Shown: positions 1-11,935 of the stretch, piece after piece | Layout of the letters: every line of letters begins with the position of its first letter | How positions within the stretch are numbered: position 1 is the first letter of the stretch | Source of the DNA: Bufo bufo | Lineage: Eukaryota > Chordata > Amphibia > Anura > Bufonidae | Direction: 5' to 3' | DNA length: 64,000 nucleotides | Assembly: GCF_905171765.1 (NCBI RefSeq) | Contig: NC_053390.1 | Location: forward strand, 504,280,301-504,344,300 | Program-made: the position numbers and the translations under genes | The notes under the pieces: generated by a model | Seen by the model: only the letters and a program-made list of their open reading frames with translations | Told to the model about the DNA's origin: nothing | The model's database searches: none

Positions 1-448
1 GGAGGTTACTGGGAGATTGCTTTGAGTCGGACCTTGTGCTCCTGTAATTCGCCCACTGGCCCCTGGTATTGCCCATATGGCACAGGTAGGTTTAACGTTA
101 GGTCCCGAGCTACTTGAGAAACCTTGGCGCGGTGCTCGGGCTCAGACATGTCCTCCACAGTAGGATATGTTGGCTAATCTCTCAATTTTACATCAGTACG
201 GGTTTAGTAAGACCGCAGAGTGCACCTGTCTTTGTTATTGTTATATTATCCGTGAACACAGACAAAATACAGCATGCATCAGTGCTAAAAACACAGACGC
301 ACGGACCGTGGTTAAACACTGGATGGCATTAGAGGCATGGCTTATTGCAAAAATCTGTGTGTGGACTACAGTGCACTCTGCAGGCAAAATACCAGTGTGG
401 GGGGGCACAGAGGAGACAAAACCCACTGTGTGGAGGGGGTGTTCCGTG
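1..448. other. unassigned sequence before the foldback cluster
   Basis: No gene or named repeat is recognised. Short open frames occur on both strands but show no domain and no consistent splice context. Confidence 0.4.
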
Positions 449-1245
449 AAATTTCCTTGCCCGTGAAATTTCCCTACCCTCGTCACTTCCTGTTGTGACG
501 CGGCCGCACCGGACATGACGTTCCCAGCTTTGGAAGGAAGTGTGCCGCACAACGCAGGCGCACGATGGGGTAGGGAAAATTCACACCAGAGTTGGGGAGT
601 AGGGGCCACCTAATGCGCTTACGCCTTACCTCTCAGCTGGACACCGGCCGACACTGCGCATGCGCCGGGAGCTTCAGCAGCAGTTAGAGGGCAGGGAAAA
701 ATTGTGGGCCAGTGCGTAAGCACCGCTAACTACTCCCGTCGGGATACAGGGAGAAGGGGCCACCTAATGCGCTTTTGCCTTACCTCTCAGCTGGCTCTAG
801 ATGATCAGAGGCCAACTACCTAAAATATAACTTTTAATCAAAAATAGCTAAAAATTAACACATATTTTCCCTCACTTGGGGACTGATGGACAAACAGAAG
901 ACATACACAGACAAAATAGAGCCAATTCAAGGACCAGGTCAGGGAGGGCCAATGTAGTGATATGGCAGGGCCAGACACAGATGGGTTACTAAGTGTATCG
1001 CTGTGATGTCCCTGTGTTTCTCTTAGCCCGGAGATGAACCCTGATGGTGGGAACACTCCGTCCCCGTACCTAACCTACCTGTCCTTAAAAAGCCCTTATC
1101 TCAAAGAAAAACCCATATGGATGTCCGGGTCCTGAGATATCTACTATACAAAAAATAGTGTCCAATAACACAATCCAGGAAGATATCAAAATAAAGACAG
1201 AGTCACAGTTTACACAGATGGTTACAAAATAGTGCTCTGAAACCG

Positions 1246-1290
1246 GGTCTCGACGCGTTTCCCCTCAACAATATGGTTCATCAGGAGACC
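1246..1290 (-). ncRNA. hammerhead-ribozyme-like motif (left palindrome arm)
   Basis: On the minus strand the order is GGTCTC, CTGATGA, a 16-nt segment, GAAACGCGTC, GAGACC. GGTCTC and GAGACC form a perfect 6-bp stem I, and the conserved core boxes CUGAUGA and GAAA are intact. Stem III would be tiny, as in Penelope-type hammerheads. Stem II has only a CC/GG pair, so activity is doubtful. Confidence 0.45.
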
Positions 1291-1923
1291 AGTGACAATA
1301 TGATAAACACACAGTGTATAGATGAAAAAGTTGCCTGGACGATTAAACAACAACATATCAATGGTTTTTCAATCAAGTGACCGCATCAGGAAAAAATCCA
1401 AAATCGCGGTCAAACAAGCAAAAACAAAGAAAACCAAAATAACTGGAGCACCGCCATGCAGCACCGCACTGTCTGAATAGATGCAAAAAGGCTAACATCA
1501 CATAGAAGGACCATTGATAGTGATAGAGTACTTATCCATTCTAGTAGATCTTCAGCAGGCAGTAGACAGCAGCATGGGGTGCTCCAGGGGGCAGAAAAGA
1601 TGTGGCTCCACATCTTTTCTGCCCCCTGGAGCACCCCATGCTGCTGTCTACTGCCTGCTGAAGATCTACTAGAATGGATAAGTACTCTATCACTATCAAT
1701 GGTCCTTCTATGTGATGTTAGCCTTTTTGCATCTATTCAGACAGTGCGGTGCTGCATGGCGGTGCTCCAGTTATTTTGGTTTTTCTTTGTTTTTGCATGT
1801 TTAACCGCGATTTTGGATTTTTTCCTGATGCGGTCACTTGATTGAAAAACCATTGATATGTTGTCGTTTAATCGTCCAGGCAACTTTTTCATCTATACAC
1901 TGTGTGTTTATCATATTGTCACT

Positions 1924-1968
1924 GGTCTCCTGATGAACCATATTGTTGAGGGGAAACGCGTCGAGACC
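1924..1968 (+). ncRNA. hammerhead-ribozyme-like motif (right palindrome arm)
   Basis: This is the mirror copy of the motif at 1246-1290, with the same core boxes: CTGATGA at 1930-1936, then GAAACGCGTC, then GAGACC closing stem I with GGTCTC. The weak stem II is the main argument against present self-cleavage. Confidence 0.45.
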
Positions 1969-2917
1969 CGGTTTCAGAGCACTATTTTGTAACCATCTGT
2001 GTAAACTGTGACTCTGTCTTTATTTTGATATCTTCCTGGATTGTGTTATTGGACACTATTTTTTGTATAGTAGATATCTCAGGACCCGGACATCCATATG
2101 GGTTTTTCTTTGAGATAAGGGCTTTTTAAGGACAGGTAGGTTAGGTACGGGGACGGAGTGTTCCCACCATCATGGTTCATCTCCGGGCTAAGAGAAACAC
2201 AGGGACATCACAGGGATACACTTAGTAACCCATCTGTGTCTGGCCCTGCCATATAACTACATTGACCCTCCCTGACCTGGTCCTTGAATTGGCTCTATTT
2301 TGTCTGTGTATGTCTTCTGTTTGTCCATCAGTCCCCAAGTGAGGGAAAATATGTGTTAATTTTTAGCTATTTTTGATTAAAAGTTATATTTTATGTAGTT
2401 GGCCTCTGTGACAGATTTCTTACTTACAACTACCAGTTCAGTATTTATTTAGGTTTATACCCTCTAGATGATCAGACACCGCGCGGGCGCAGTGAGTGGT
2501 AGGGAGTTTTACAGAACAAATGGCCATCAGATTTCCCTACACCCACACTGCTCAGGCGCGGTAATCGGATGGATGTTCGGTATAAGAGATCTCCCTGTCC
2601 GCTGGTGCGCACGTGCAGTGTATCCCGACGGGAGTAGTTAGCTATGCTTACGCACTGGCCCACAATTTTTCCCTGCCCTCTAACTGCTGCTGAAGCTCCC
2701 GGCGCATGCGCAGTGTCGGCCGGTGTCCAGCTGAGAGGTAAGGCGTAAGCGCATTAGGTGGCCCCTACTCCCCAACTCTGGTGTGAAATTTTCCTACCCC
2801 GTCGTTGTACGCCTGCGCGGCACACCTCCTTCCAAAGCTGGGAACGTCATGTCCTCCGGTGCTGTTGCGTCACAACAGGAAGTGATGAGGGTAGGGAAAT
2901 TTCATCCTGTAACGTTA

Positions 2918-3472
2918 TATTTCCCTACCTCGTGAGATTTCCCTACCCTCGTCACTTCCAGTCGCACCGGACATGACGTGAGGAGGTGTGCCACGCCGCG
3001 CACGACGGGGTAGCGAAATTTTACAGCAGAGTGCGCATGCGCCGGGAGCATCGCCAGCGGTTAGGGCAGGGAAAAATTATGGGCAAGTGCGCAGGCGCGG
3101 TGATCGGATGGATGTTCTCAGCTGGACACCGGCCGACACTGTGCATGCGCTGGGAGCCTCACCAGCAGTTAGGGTAGGGAAAAAGCACTGCACATACGTA
3201 ATTTTTCCCTTCCCTAACCGCTGGTGAGGCTCCTGGCGCATGAGCAGTGTCAGCCGCTGTCCAGCTGAGAACATCCATCCGATCACCGCGCCTGCGCACT
3301 GGCCCATAATTTTTCCGTACCCTAACAGCTGGCGAGGCTCCCGGCACATGCGCACTCTGCTGTGAAATTTCCCTACCCCGTCGTCATGCGCCTGCACGGC
3401 ACACCTTCTCACATCATGTCCGGTGCGAACGTAAGTGACGAGGGTAGGGAAATCTCACGAGGTAAGGAAATA
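2918..3472. mobile_element. small foldback element, 555 bp
   Basis: The termini are inverted: TATTTCC, ACCTCGTGAGA, TTTCCCTACCCTCGTCACTT on the left and their reverse complement at 3430-3472. A second inner inverted pair (about 2990-3180 with 3195-3385) is centred near 3190 and repeats the blocks CAGCTGGACACCGGCCGACA and GCATGCGCCGGGAGC seen in the neighbouring foldback. The arms hold many CpG-containing GCGCATGCGC-type steps. No coding capacity. Confidence 0.6.
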
Positions 3473-3838
3473 AAACTTTACACCTTCACTATCCCTGCTC
3501 TGCTTGTCCTAACAGCCCTTTTCCTGCATCTGGCACAGTCTGTAAGGGGCGGGAGGAAGCAGTCACAAGATCTCATGACATCATGCCCTCAAAGAAGCCA
3601 ATACACTCTGGTAGCGACTAAACTCCAGACACCAAACGGACCTTCTGACGTCACACTATCACGTGACATTTCTAGGTCACGTGGGTCGGCAGCCAGCGCG
3701 TGCTTCTATTACAGTGCTACCATTACAGTAGGAAGGTTAGGCATTGCTGCTCTGCGCACCAGCGTCTTTAGCACTGACAGGGGAGAGTGTCTCCCTGAGA
3801 GGTACATGTGAAGCCTGTGGAGAGGGCTGACAATTCTG
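3473..3838. other. single-copy spacer with CACGTG motifs
   Basis: No gene is recognised. Palindromic TCACGTGA and TCACGTGG E-box motifs and a TGACGTCA-like CRE half site lie at about 3648-3690. They could be promoter-type sites, but no transcript can be inferred. Confidence 0.3.
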
Positions 3839-6800
3839 TGAGGGGGGATTACGGTGTGAGATTGTATGATGGGGGGCTGCTGTGTGGGATTGTATGATGG
3901 GGGGGCTGCTGTGTGGGATTGTATGATAGGGGGGGCTGCTGTGTGGGATTGTATGATAGGGGGGGCTGCTGTATGGGATTGTATGATAGGGGGGCTGCTG
4001 TGTGGGATTGTATGATGGGGGGCTGCTGTGTAGGATTGTATGATAGGGGGGCTGCTGTGTGGGATTGTATGATGGGGGGCTGCTGTGTGGGATTGTATGA
4101 TGGGGGGCTGCTGTGTAGGATTGTATGATAGGGGGGCTGCTGTGTGGGATTGTATGATAGGGGGGCTGCTGTGTGGGATTGTATGATGGGGGCTGCTGTG
4201 TGGGATTGTATGATGGGGGGCTGCTGTGTTGGATTATATGATGGGGGGGCTGCTGTGTGGGATTGTATGATAGGGGGGCTGCTGTGTGGGATTGTATGAT
4301 AGGGGGGGCTGCTGTGTGGGATTGTATGATAGGGGGGGCTGCTGTGTGGGATTGTATGATGGGGGCTGCTGTGTGGGATTGTATGATGGGGGGGCTGCTG
4401 TGTGGGATTGTATGATGGGGGGCTGCTTTGTGGGATTGTATGAAAGGGGGGCTGCTGTGTGGGATTGTATGATAGGGGGGGGGCTGCTGTGTGGGATGGG
4501 GGGGACTACAGTGTGGGATTGTATGATGGGGGGACTACGGTGTGGGATTGTATGATGGGGGGACTACGGTGTGGGATTGTATGATAGGGGGGGGCTGCTG
4601 TGTGGGATTGTATGATAGGGAGGGGCTGCTGTGTGGGATTGTATGATGGGGGCTGCTGTGTGGGATTGTATGATAGGGGGGGACTACGGTGTGGGATTGT
4701 ATGATGGGGGGCTGCCATGTGGGATGGGGGGACTATGGTGTGGGATTGTATGATAGGGGGGGCTGCCGTGTGGGATGGGGGGGACTACAGTGTGGGATTG
4801 TATGATGGGGGGACTACGGTGTGGGATTGTATGATGGGGGGACTACGGTGTGGGATTGTATGATAGGGGGGGGCTGCTGTGTGGGATTGTATGATAGGGA
4901 GGGGCTGCTGTGTGGGATTGTATGATGGGGGGCTGCTGTGTGGGATTGTATGATAGGGGGGGACTACGGTGTGGGATTGTATGATGGGGGGCTGCCATGT
5001 GGGATGGGGGGGACTATGGTGTGGGATTGTATGATGGGGGGCTGCCATGTGGGATGGGGGGACTACGATGTGGGATTGTATGATGGGGGGGCTGCCTTGT
5101 GGGATGGGGGGACTACGGTGTGGGATTGTATGATGGGGCTGACATGTGGGATATGGGGACTACGGTGTGGGATTGTATGATGGGGGCTGCCGTGTGGGAT
5201 GGGGGGACTACGGTGTGGGATTGTATGATGGGGGGACTACGGTGTGGGATTGTATGATGGGGGGCTGCTGTGTGGGATTGTATGATGGGGGGGGCTGCTG
5301 TGTGGGATTGTATGATGGGGGGGCTGCTGTGTGGGATTGTATGATAGGGGGGGCTGCTGTGTGGGATTGTATGATAGGGGGGCTGCCGTATGGGATGGGG
5401 GGACTACGGTGTGGGATTGTATGATGGGGGACTACGGTGTGGGAATTATATATGATGGGGGCTGCCATGTGGGGACTACGGTGTGGGATTCTATGATGGG
5501 GGGCTGCCGTGTGGGATGGGGGGACTACGGTGTGGGATTGTATGATAGGGGGGGCTGCCGTGTGGGATGGGGGGGGACTACAGTGTGGGATTGTATGATG
5601 GGGGACTACGGTGAGGGATTGTATGATGGTGGGGCTGCTGTGTGGGATTGTATGATAGGGGGGGCTGTTGTGTGGGATTGTATGATGGGGGCTGCCATGT
5701 GGGGACTACGGTGTGGGATTGTATGATGGGGGGGCTGTCGTGTGGGATGGGGGGACTACGGTGTGGGATTGTATGATGGGGGACTACGGTGTGGGATTGT
5801 ATGATGGGGGCTGCCATGTGGGGACTACGGTGTGGGATTGGATGATGGGGGGCTGCCGTGTGTGATGGGGGGACTATGGTGTGGGATTGTATGATAGGGG
5901 GGGCTGCCGTGTGGGATGGGGGGGACTACAGTGTGGGATTGTATGATGGGGGGACTACGGTGTGGGATTGTATGATGGGGGGACTACGGTGTGGGATTGT
6001 ATGATGGGGGGCTGACATGTGGGATGGAGGGACTATGGTGTGGGATTGTATGATGGGGGGCTGCCATGTGGGGACTACGGTGTGGGATTGTATGATGAGG
6101 GGGGGCTGCCGTGTGGGATGGGGGGACTACGGTGTGGGATTGTATGATGGCGGGGCTGCCATGTGAGATGGGGGGACTACGGTGTGGGATTGTATGATGG
6201 GGGGCTGCCATGTGGGATGGGGGGACTACGGTGTGGGATTGTATGATGGGGGGGCTGCCATGTGGGATGGGGGACTACGGTTTGGGATTGTATGATGGGG
6301 GGCTGCCATGTGGGATGGGGGGACTACGGTGTGGGATTGTATGATGGGGTCTGCCATGTGGGATGGGGGGACTACGGTTTGGGATTGTATGATGGGGGCT
6401 GCCATGTGGGATGGGGGACTACGGTGTGGGATTGTATGATGGGGGGGCTGCCATGTGGGATGGGGGGACTACGGTTTGGGATTGTATGATGGGGGGCTGC
6501 CATCTGGGATGGGGGGACTACGGTGTGGGATTGTATGATAGGGGGGCTGCCATGTGGGATGGGGGGACTACGGTGTGGGATTGTATGATGGGGGGCTGCC
6601 TTGTGGGATGGGGGGACTACGGTGTGGGATTGTATGATAAGGGGGGCTACGGTGTGGGATTGTATGATGGGGCTGCCATGTGGGATGGGGGGACTACGGT
6701 GTGGGATTGTATGATGGGGCTGACATGTGGGATGGGGGAACTACGGTGTGGGATTGTATGATAGGGGGGGTTGCCGTGTGGGATGGGGGGGACTACGGTG

Positions 6801-7190
6801 TGGGATTGTATGATGGGGGGACTACGGTGTGGGATTGTATGATAGGGGGGGCTGCCGTGTGGGATGGGGGGGACTACGGTGTGGGATTGTATGATGGGGG
6901 ACTACGGTGTGGGATTGTATGATGGGGGGCTGACATGTGAGATGGGGGGACTACGGTGTGGGATTGTATGATGGGGGCTGCCATGTGGGGACTACGGTGT
7001 GGGATTGTATGATGAGGGGGGCTGCCGTGTGTGATGGGGGGACTACGGTGTGGGATTGTATGATGGGGGGCTGCCATGTGGGATGGGGGGACTACGGTGT
7101 GGGATTGTATGATGGGGCTGACATATGGGATGTGGGGACTACGGTGTGGGATTGTATGATGGGGGGGCTGCCATGTGGGATTGTATTCTT
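3839..7190 (+). repeat. G-rich minisatellite, ~30- and ~50-bp units
   Basis: About 3.35 kb of tandem units. The short unit (29-31 bp) is GGGATTGTATGAT, a run of 5-8 G, then CTGCTGTGT. From about 4500 a longer unit of ~50 bp appears, adding GGGATGGGGGG and ACTACGGTGT. Short units dominate the left part; long units and mixtures dominate the right. All guanine runs lie on the plus strand, so the array is strongly strand-asymmetric and could form G-quadruplexes. The Gly/Trp-rich or His/Pro-rich open frames across it are artefacts of the repeat. Confidence 0.95.
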
Positions 7191-7560
7191 GGGGGGCCCG
7201 TGTAATATTGTATGTAGGGGGGCCCGTATAATATTGTATGATGGGGGGGTCGTATAATATTGTATGCAGGGGGTGTCATATAATATTGTATGCAGGGGGC
7301 GGGCATTGTAATATTGTGTAGAGAGGGGGCCGAGTAATATTGGATGCAGGGGGGGTGCTGTATGATTTTTGGATGCAGTGGGGGTGCTGTGTGATTTGGT
7401 ATGTGGGGGGGGCGCAGTGTGATTTGGTATGTGGGGGGGCGCAGTGTGATTTGGTATGTGGGGGGGCGCAGTGTGATTTGGTATGTGGGGAGGGGGCGCA
7501 GTGTGATTTGGTATGTGGGGGGCGCAGTGTGATTTTGTTTGCGGGCTGCTATCTGGGGAG
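7191..7560 (+). repeat. diverged minisatellite tail, ~27-bp units
   Basis: The array continues with altered units: first ATATTGTATG plus a G run and CCGTATA-like steps, then about six copies of GCAGTGTGATTTGGTATGTG with a G run. The gradual change from the main unit suggests the same array diverging toward its edge. Confidence 0.85.
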
Positions 7561-7825
7561 GCCACGTTGTATGTCACGTGTTTTAATAAATAGAACAGGT
7601 TTTCATCTCCGCACCTGATATTTATTCTTATATATTTGCTACTGTACAAGTCGAAGTGAAAGCTGCAGGTTTTACTGTTTTTAATAAAAACTTATTGTTG
7701 AACAAAAAAAAAGTATTCTATATATTTATGTTCATTTCTCTATTAATTTTTTTTAAATTATTTTTTATTGCAGTTCTTCTGTATTCTCAGCGCTTGTAGC
7801 TGTGCTTAGAGACGGACGCAGACGT
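7561..7825. other. AT-rich spacer
   Basis: No gene is recognised. AATAAA-type strings occur at about 7587 and 7684, but no upstream coding exon was found, so they are not called as polyadenylation sites. Confidence 0.3.
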
Positions 7826-8250
7826 CTATAATAGTCAGTGTTGAGTGAAGCGAGCTTCAGGTGCTTCATTCAAAAGTTGGGAGTAATACTGTACAGTGAT
7901 TCGTAAGTTATTCACGAAGTTGCACGAGACTCCATTGAATAACTCAGGTAGTTGATTTTTAAAGTGGAAAAACACTTTTAAACTTTAAACAGAGCTCTAC
8001 TTCGGTTCAGAGGTTCTAGACGGGACCGAAGCCGAGTTCGCTTTCAAGTTTTAAAGTGTTTTTCTCCATTGAATAACTACCTGAGTTATTCAATGGAGTC
8101 TCGCGCAACTTTGTGAATAACTTACTTTGGCTCCTCAGAGCCCATACATTCTAAGACTGTACGTAGACTAATCACTGTACAGTATTAATCCGAAGTTTTA
8201 AACGAAGCAACTTCGGATGAAGCCTCCAACGCTCACTGCCCTCGACACCA
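7826..8250. mobile_element. palindromic MITE with long inverted repeats
   Basis: The left arm contains TAATACTGTACAGTGATT, GTAAGTTATTCACGAAGTTG and CTCCATTGAATAACTCAGGT; the reverse complements of all three appear in the same mirrored order at 8060-8190. Weaker symmetry (CTTCATTCAAAAGTT with its inverted partner) carries the arms out to about 7826 and 8250. No open frame. Superfamily not assigned. Confidence 0.7.
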
Positions 8251-8482
8251 ACAATGGCCTAACAGACGCACACATTACTCCGCCCTGCTGATCTGTGAGG
8301 AGCAGCATTTACTGCTACAAGGGGACTCCCTGTACAATGCTTTAACCCCTTTCTGACCACCCAACGTAAATATACAGTCCTGATGAAAAGTTTAAGACCA
8401 CTTGAAAAATGGCAAAAAATCCTATTTAGCATGGCTGGAACCTAACAAGGTTCCAAGTAGAGCTTCAACATGCAACAAGAAG

Positions 8483-10783
8483 TAGAGGTGGGACGAATCC
8501 AATTTTTTTCAAATCCGAATCCGAAAAGATTCTCGAATATATCGAATCTCGAATCCTGTACATAATTGTGTGAACGGTGTAAGAAACAAATTCAGACCGC
8601 GTCAGTTTGAACCTCCATCTCCCAGTCACTGTCGCACCCTATATGACCGCGATCGTTACGCCCCTGCTCCTATCACTACAGAACATACAGGGTAAAACAG
8701 CGCCACATACCTCTTACTCCTTTGATGTAGATGTTCTCTTTCCTCATCTTCTCCTTTCAGACCAGACCACCATTTTTCTGCCATTTTTCGTCTCTGCAGC
8801 TCAACAAAAAAAAAAATCTTAGTTTACTACTTTTCCATCATCCTCCCATCTTCTGGACAAATCATCCTGACACCCCCAATACTGTTCCGCTGTGCTCCCC
8901 AATACTATACTGCAGAAACAGATAATACCCCTGATAATACTATTACCACACAGAGCCCCCCATATAAAATACCCCTTCTTTGTGGCCTCAGTAGATGCCC
9001 CCATAGTGCCCCCCAATAATGTGCCAATAAGAAGTGGCCCCACAGTGCCACCCAATAATGTGCCAGTAAGTGTCCCCATAGATGCCCCCTAATCATGTGC
9101 CAGTATCAAATGCCTCTCTCCTCCCCCTATGTGCCAGTATCAAGTGCGGAGTGCCTCTCCCCCCCCATGTGCCGGTATCATAGTGCCATCTCCCCCCCAA
9201 TGTGCCAGTATCATAGTGCCATCTCCCCCCCAATGTGCCAGTATCATAGTGCCACCCCCCCACTCAATGTGCCAGTATCATAGTGCCACCCCCCCACCCA
9301 ATGTTCCAGTATTATAGTGCCATCTCCCCCCATAATGTACCAGTATCATGGTGCCATCCCCCCCATGTGCCAGTATTATAGTGCCATCTCCCCCCCAATG
9401 TGCCAGTATTACAGTGCCATCTCCCCCCCATAATGTGCCAGTATCATAGTGCCATCTCCCCCCCAATGTGCCAGTATCATAGTGCCACCCCCAACCCAAT
9501 GTGCCAGTATTATAGTGCCATCTCCCCCCATAATGTACCAGTATCATAGTGCCATCTCCCCCCATAATGTACCAGTATCATAGTGCCACCCCCCACCCAA
9601 TGTGCCAGTATCATAGTGCCATCTCCCCCCATAATGTACCAGTATCATAGTGCCATCTCCCACCATAATGTACCAGTATCATAGTGCCATCTCCCCCCAA
9701 TGTGCCAGTATTATAGTGCCATCTCCCCCCCAATGTGCCAGTATTATAGTGCCATCTCCCCCCATAATGTGCCAGTATTATAGTGCCATCTCCCCCCCCA
9801 ATGTGCCAGTATCATAGTGCCATCTCCCCACCAATGTGCCAGTATTATAGTGCCATCTCCCCCCATAATGTGCCAGTATCCTAGTGCCATCTCCCCCCAT
9901 AATGTGCCAGTATCATAGTGCCATCTCCCCCCATAATGTGCCAGTATCATAGTGCCATCTCCCCCATAATGTGCCAGTATCATAGTGCCTCCCCCCCCAA
10001 TGTGCCAGTAGTATCATAGTGCCATCTCCCCCATAATGTGCCAATATCATAGTGCCACCCCCCCCAATGTGCCAGTATTCTAGTGCCATCTCCCCCCATA
10101 ATGTGCCAGTATCATAGTGCCATCTCCCCCCATAATGTACCAGTATCATAGTGCCATCTCCCCCCCATAATGTACCAGTATCATAGTGCCATCTCCCCCC
10201 CAATGTGCCAGTATTATAGTGCCATCTCCCCACCAATGTGCCAGTATAATAGTGCCATCTCCCCCCATAATGTGCCAGTATCATAGTGCCATCTCCCCCC
10301 ATAATGTGCCAGTATCATAGTGCCATCTCCCCCCATAATGTGCCAGTATCATAGTGCCATCTCCCCCCATAATGTGCCAATATCATAGTGCCTCCCCCCC
10401 CAATGTGCCAGTAGTATCATAGTGCCTCTCACCTCTCCCCCTCGCCAATGTGCCAGTAACAGATAAAAAAATAAAAAAAAACACTTTTACTTACCTCTCT
10501 TCTGGCCCGTGTCCCGCGCTGTACGGCTGCACCGGCCTCTGATAGGCTGCGGGCCTTGTGCCGGCAGTCTATCAGAGGAACAGGGAAAGGAAATGCCTCT
10601 CCCTCCCCTGTTGCAGCAGCGAAGCGCTCATCTTCTAGAGTGCCCTGCCGCCGCCACCACCAGTCTGGGCACCAACGGGATTCGTCGGATTCGTATCCGG
10701 TAAATTACGTCGGGATTCGAGTCCACGAATCCAGCAAGATTCGAGGGATTCGTGGATTCGACGAATCCCCCGTCCCATCTCTA
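8483..10783. mobile_element. non-autonomous hAT element with internal minisatellite
   Basis: The exact 8-bp target duplication ACAAGAAG lies at 8475-8482 and 10784-10791, inside the left terminal repeat of Tc1-A. The inverted termini are TAGAGGTGGGACGAATCC and TAGAGATGGGACG (on the minus strand), followed by subterminal ATTCG-rich repeats. The 8-bp duplication and TAGAG-type ends indicate the hAT superfamily. No transposase is present; the interior is mostly a tandem repeat. Confidence 0.92.
9140..10430 (-). repeat. 34-bp minisatellite inside the hAT element
   Basis: About 38 units of CCAGTATCATAGTGCCATCT, a C run, then ATAATGTG or AATGTG. The unit is ~34 bp with small length changes in the C run. 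Guanines lie on the minus strand. The Gly/Trp/His-rich minus-strand frames here are repeat artefacts. Confidence 0.92.
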
Positions 10784-10953
10784 ACAAGAAGAAATGGGAG
10801 TGAGACAAAACATTTTTTGAGCATTCAATTTAATAAAAACAACAAATAAACTGAAACAGGCTGTTTTTCAGCTGATCAAAAGTTTAGGACCACACCTCCA
10901 AAAAAAAAAAACTAACCCCCCCAAAAACAGAAATCCAACTTCCAAACATGAAC

Positions 10954-11935
10954 TCAGTAATGAGTAGCTCCGCCGTTATTGTTTATCACTTCCAAAATCC
11001 GTTTCGGCATGCTTGATGCAAGCGTTTCCATGAGGTGAGTGGGAACATTTCTCCAAGTGGTGAAGACGGCCGCACGAAGGCCATCTACTGTCTGGAACTG
11101 TTGTCCATTTTTGTAAACTTCCTTTGCTATCCATCCCCAAAGGTTCTCAATTGGATTTAGATCAGGGGAACACGCAGGATGGGCCAAAAGAGTAATGTTA
11201 TTCTCCTGGAAGAAGCCCCTTGTCCTGCGTGCATTGTGTACTGTAGCCTTCTCCTGTTGAAAAACCCAGTCGTTACCACACAGACGAGGGCCCTCAGTCA
11301 AGAGGAATGCTCTCTGCAACATCTGGACATAGCCAGCGGCCGTTTGACGCCCCTGCACTTCCTGAAGCTCCATTGTTCCACTGAAGGAAAAAGCACCCCC
11401 TCCAGTGTGGCGCGTAGAAAACATCTCAGGTGGGATCTGCTTGTCATGCCAGTAACGTTGGAAACCATCAGGACCATCAAGGTAAAAAAAATTCTCATCA
11501 GAGAATAAAACTTTCTTCCACCTTTGAATGTCCCATGTTTGGTGCTCTCTTGCAAAGTCCAAACGAGCAGTTCTGTGGCGTTCAAGGAGACGAGGTCTTT
11601 GAAGACGTTTTTTGTTTTTGAAGCCCTTCAGTCTCAGATGCCGTCTGATGGTTATGGGGCTGCAGTCAGCACCAGTAAAGGCCTTAATTTGGGTCGAGGA
11701 TCGTCCAGTGTCTTGACGGACAGCCAATTGGATCCTCCGGCTCAGTGCTGATGAAATTTTTTGGGGTCTTCCACTTGACTTTTTTGTTCCATAACCCTCA
11801 GGATCATTTAAGAAATTCCAAATGACTGTCTTACTGCGTCCCACCTCAGCAGCGATGGCGCGATGTGAGAGACTCTGCTTATGCAGTTCAACAACTCGAC
11901 CACCTTCAAAAAGAGAGTTTTTTTGCCTTTGCCAT
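10954..11935 (-). pseudogene. Tc1-A transposase, DD34E type, disrupted
   Basis: This encoded a cut-and-paste transposase acting on the Tc1-A ends. The N-terminal helix-turn-helix part ([20 protein letters not shown]) precedes a second paired-like region ([20 protein letters not shown]), then the DDE domain with LFSDENFF, the sequence around [13 protein letters not shown] and [11 protein letters not shown]. The spacing between the last two acidic positions is 34 residues, the classical Tc1 pattern. The ATG at 11935 is out of frame with the body because of one extra A in a run near 11922; the long frame begins only at 11844. The second catalytic residue reads Glu where family members normally have Asp (QQEK for QQDN). 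Both changes indicate an inactive copy. Confidence 0.9.

Larger units (their letters stand above)
820..2395. repeat. large near-perfect palindrome (arms ~785 bp)
   Basis: The right arm is the reverse complement of the left with only scattered mismatches. The centre lies near 1606, in a GGCTCC-type core flanked by AGATGTGG and CCACATCT. Each arm carries one hammerhead-like motif (1246-1290 and 1924-1968). The spacer is essentially absent, so the whole region can extrude as a cruciform. Open frames in the arms are mirror images and are not genes. The ribozyme-like motif suggests origin from terminal sequence of a Penelope-like element; that origin is inference. Confidence 0.85.
449..2903. mobile_element. 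foldback element with long inverted termini
   Basis: The first ~170 bases and the last ~170 bases are inverted copies of each other. Both hold GAAATTTCCCTACC, then the CGTCACTTCCTGTTGTGACG block, then the CCCAGCTTTGGAAGGA block, in mirrored order. A second inverted pair (about 590-745 with 2618-2780) continues inward and surrounds the large palindrome at 820-2395. No transposase is present, so the element is non-autonomous. The superfamily is not clear: no clean target duplication was found, and an extra terminal copy precedes position 464. The terminal motif also ends the neighbouring element at 2918-3472. Confidence 0.65.

Noticed and set aside
1..85. Cys-rich frame GYWEIALSRTLCS onward ending at a GTAGGT donor-like site
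   Set aside because: Only ~28 codons at the window edge, with no recognisable domain and no second exon in the window.
820..2395. Treating the large palindromes purely as assembly artefacts
   Set aside because: The arms contain real mismatches and indels, and the second palindrome (39344-41153) has target-duplication-like flanks. Long-read confirmation would still be useful.
3839..10430. Many open frames of 60-130 codons with repeated Gly-Leu-Tyr-Asp or Gly-Asp-Gly-Thr
   Set aside because: They are translations of minisatellite units on both strands, without independent start context or domains.
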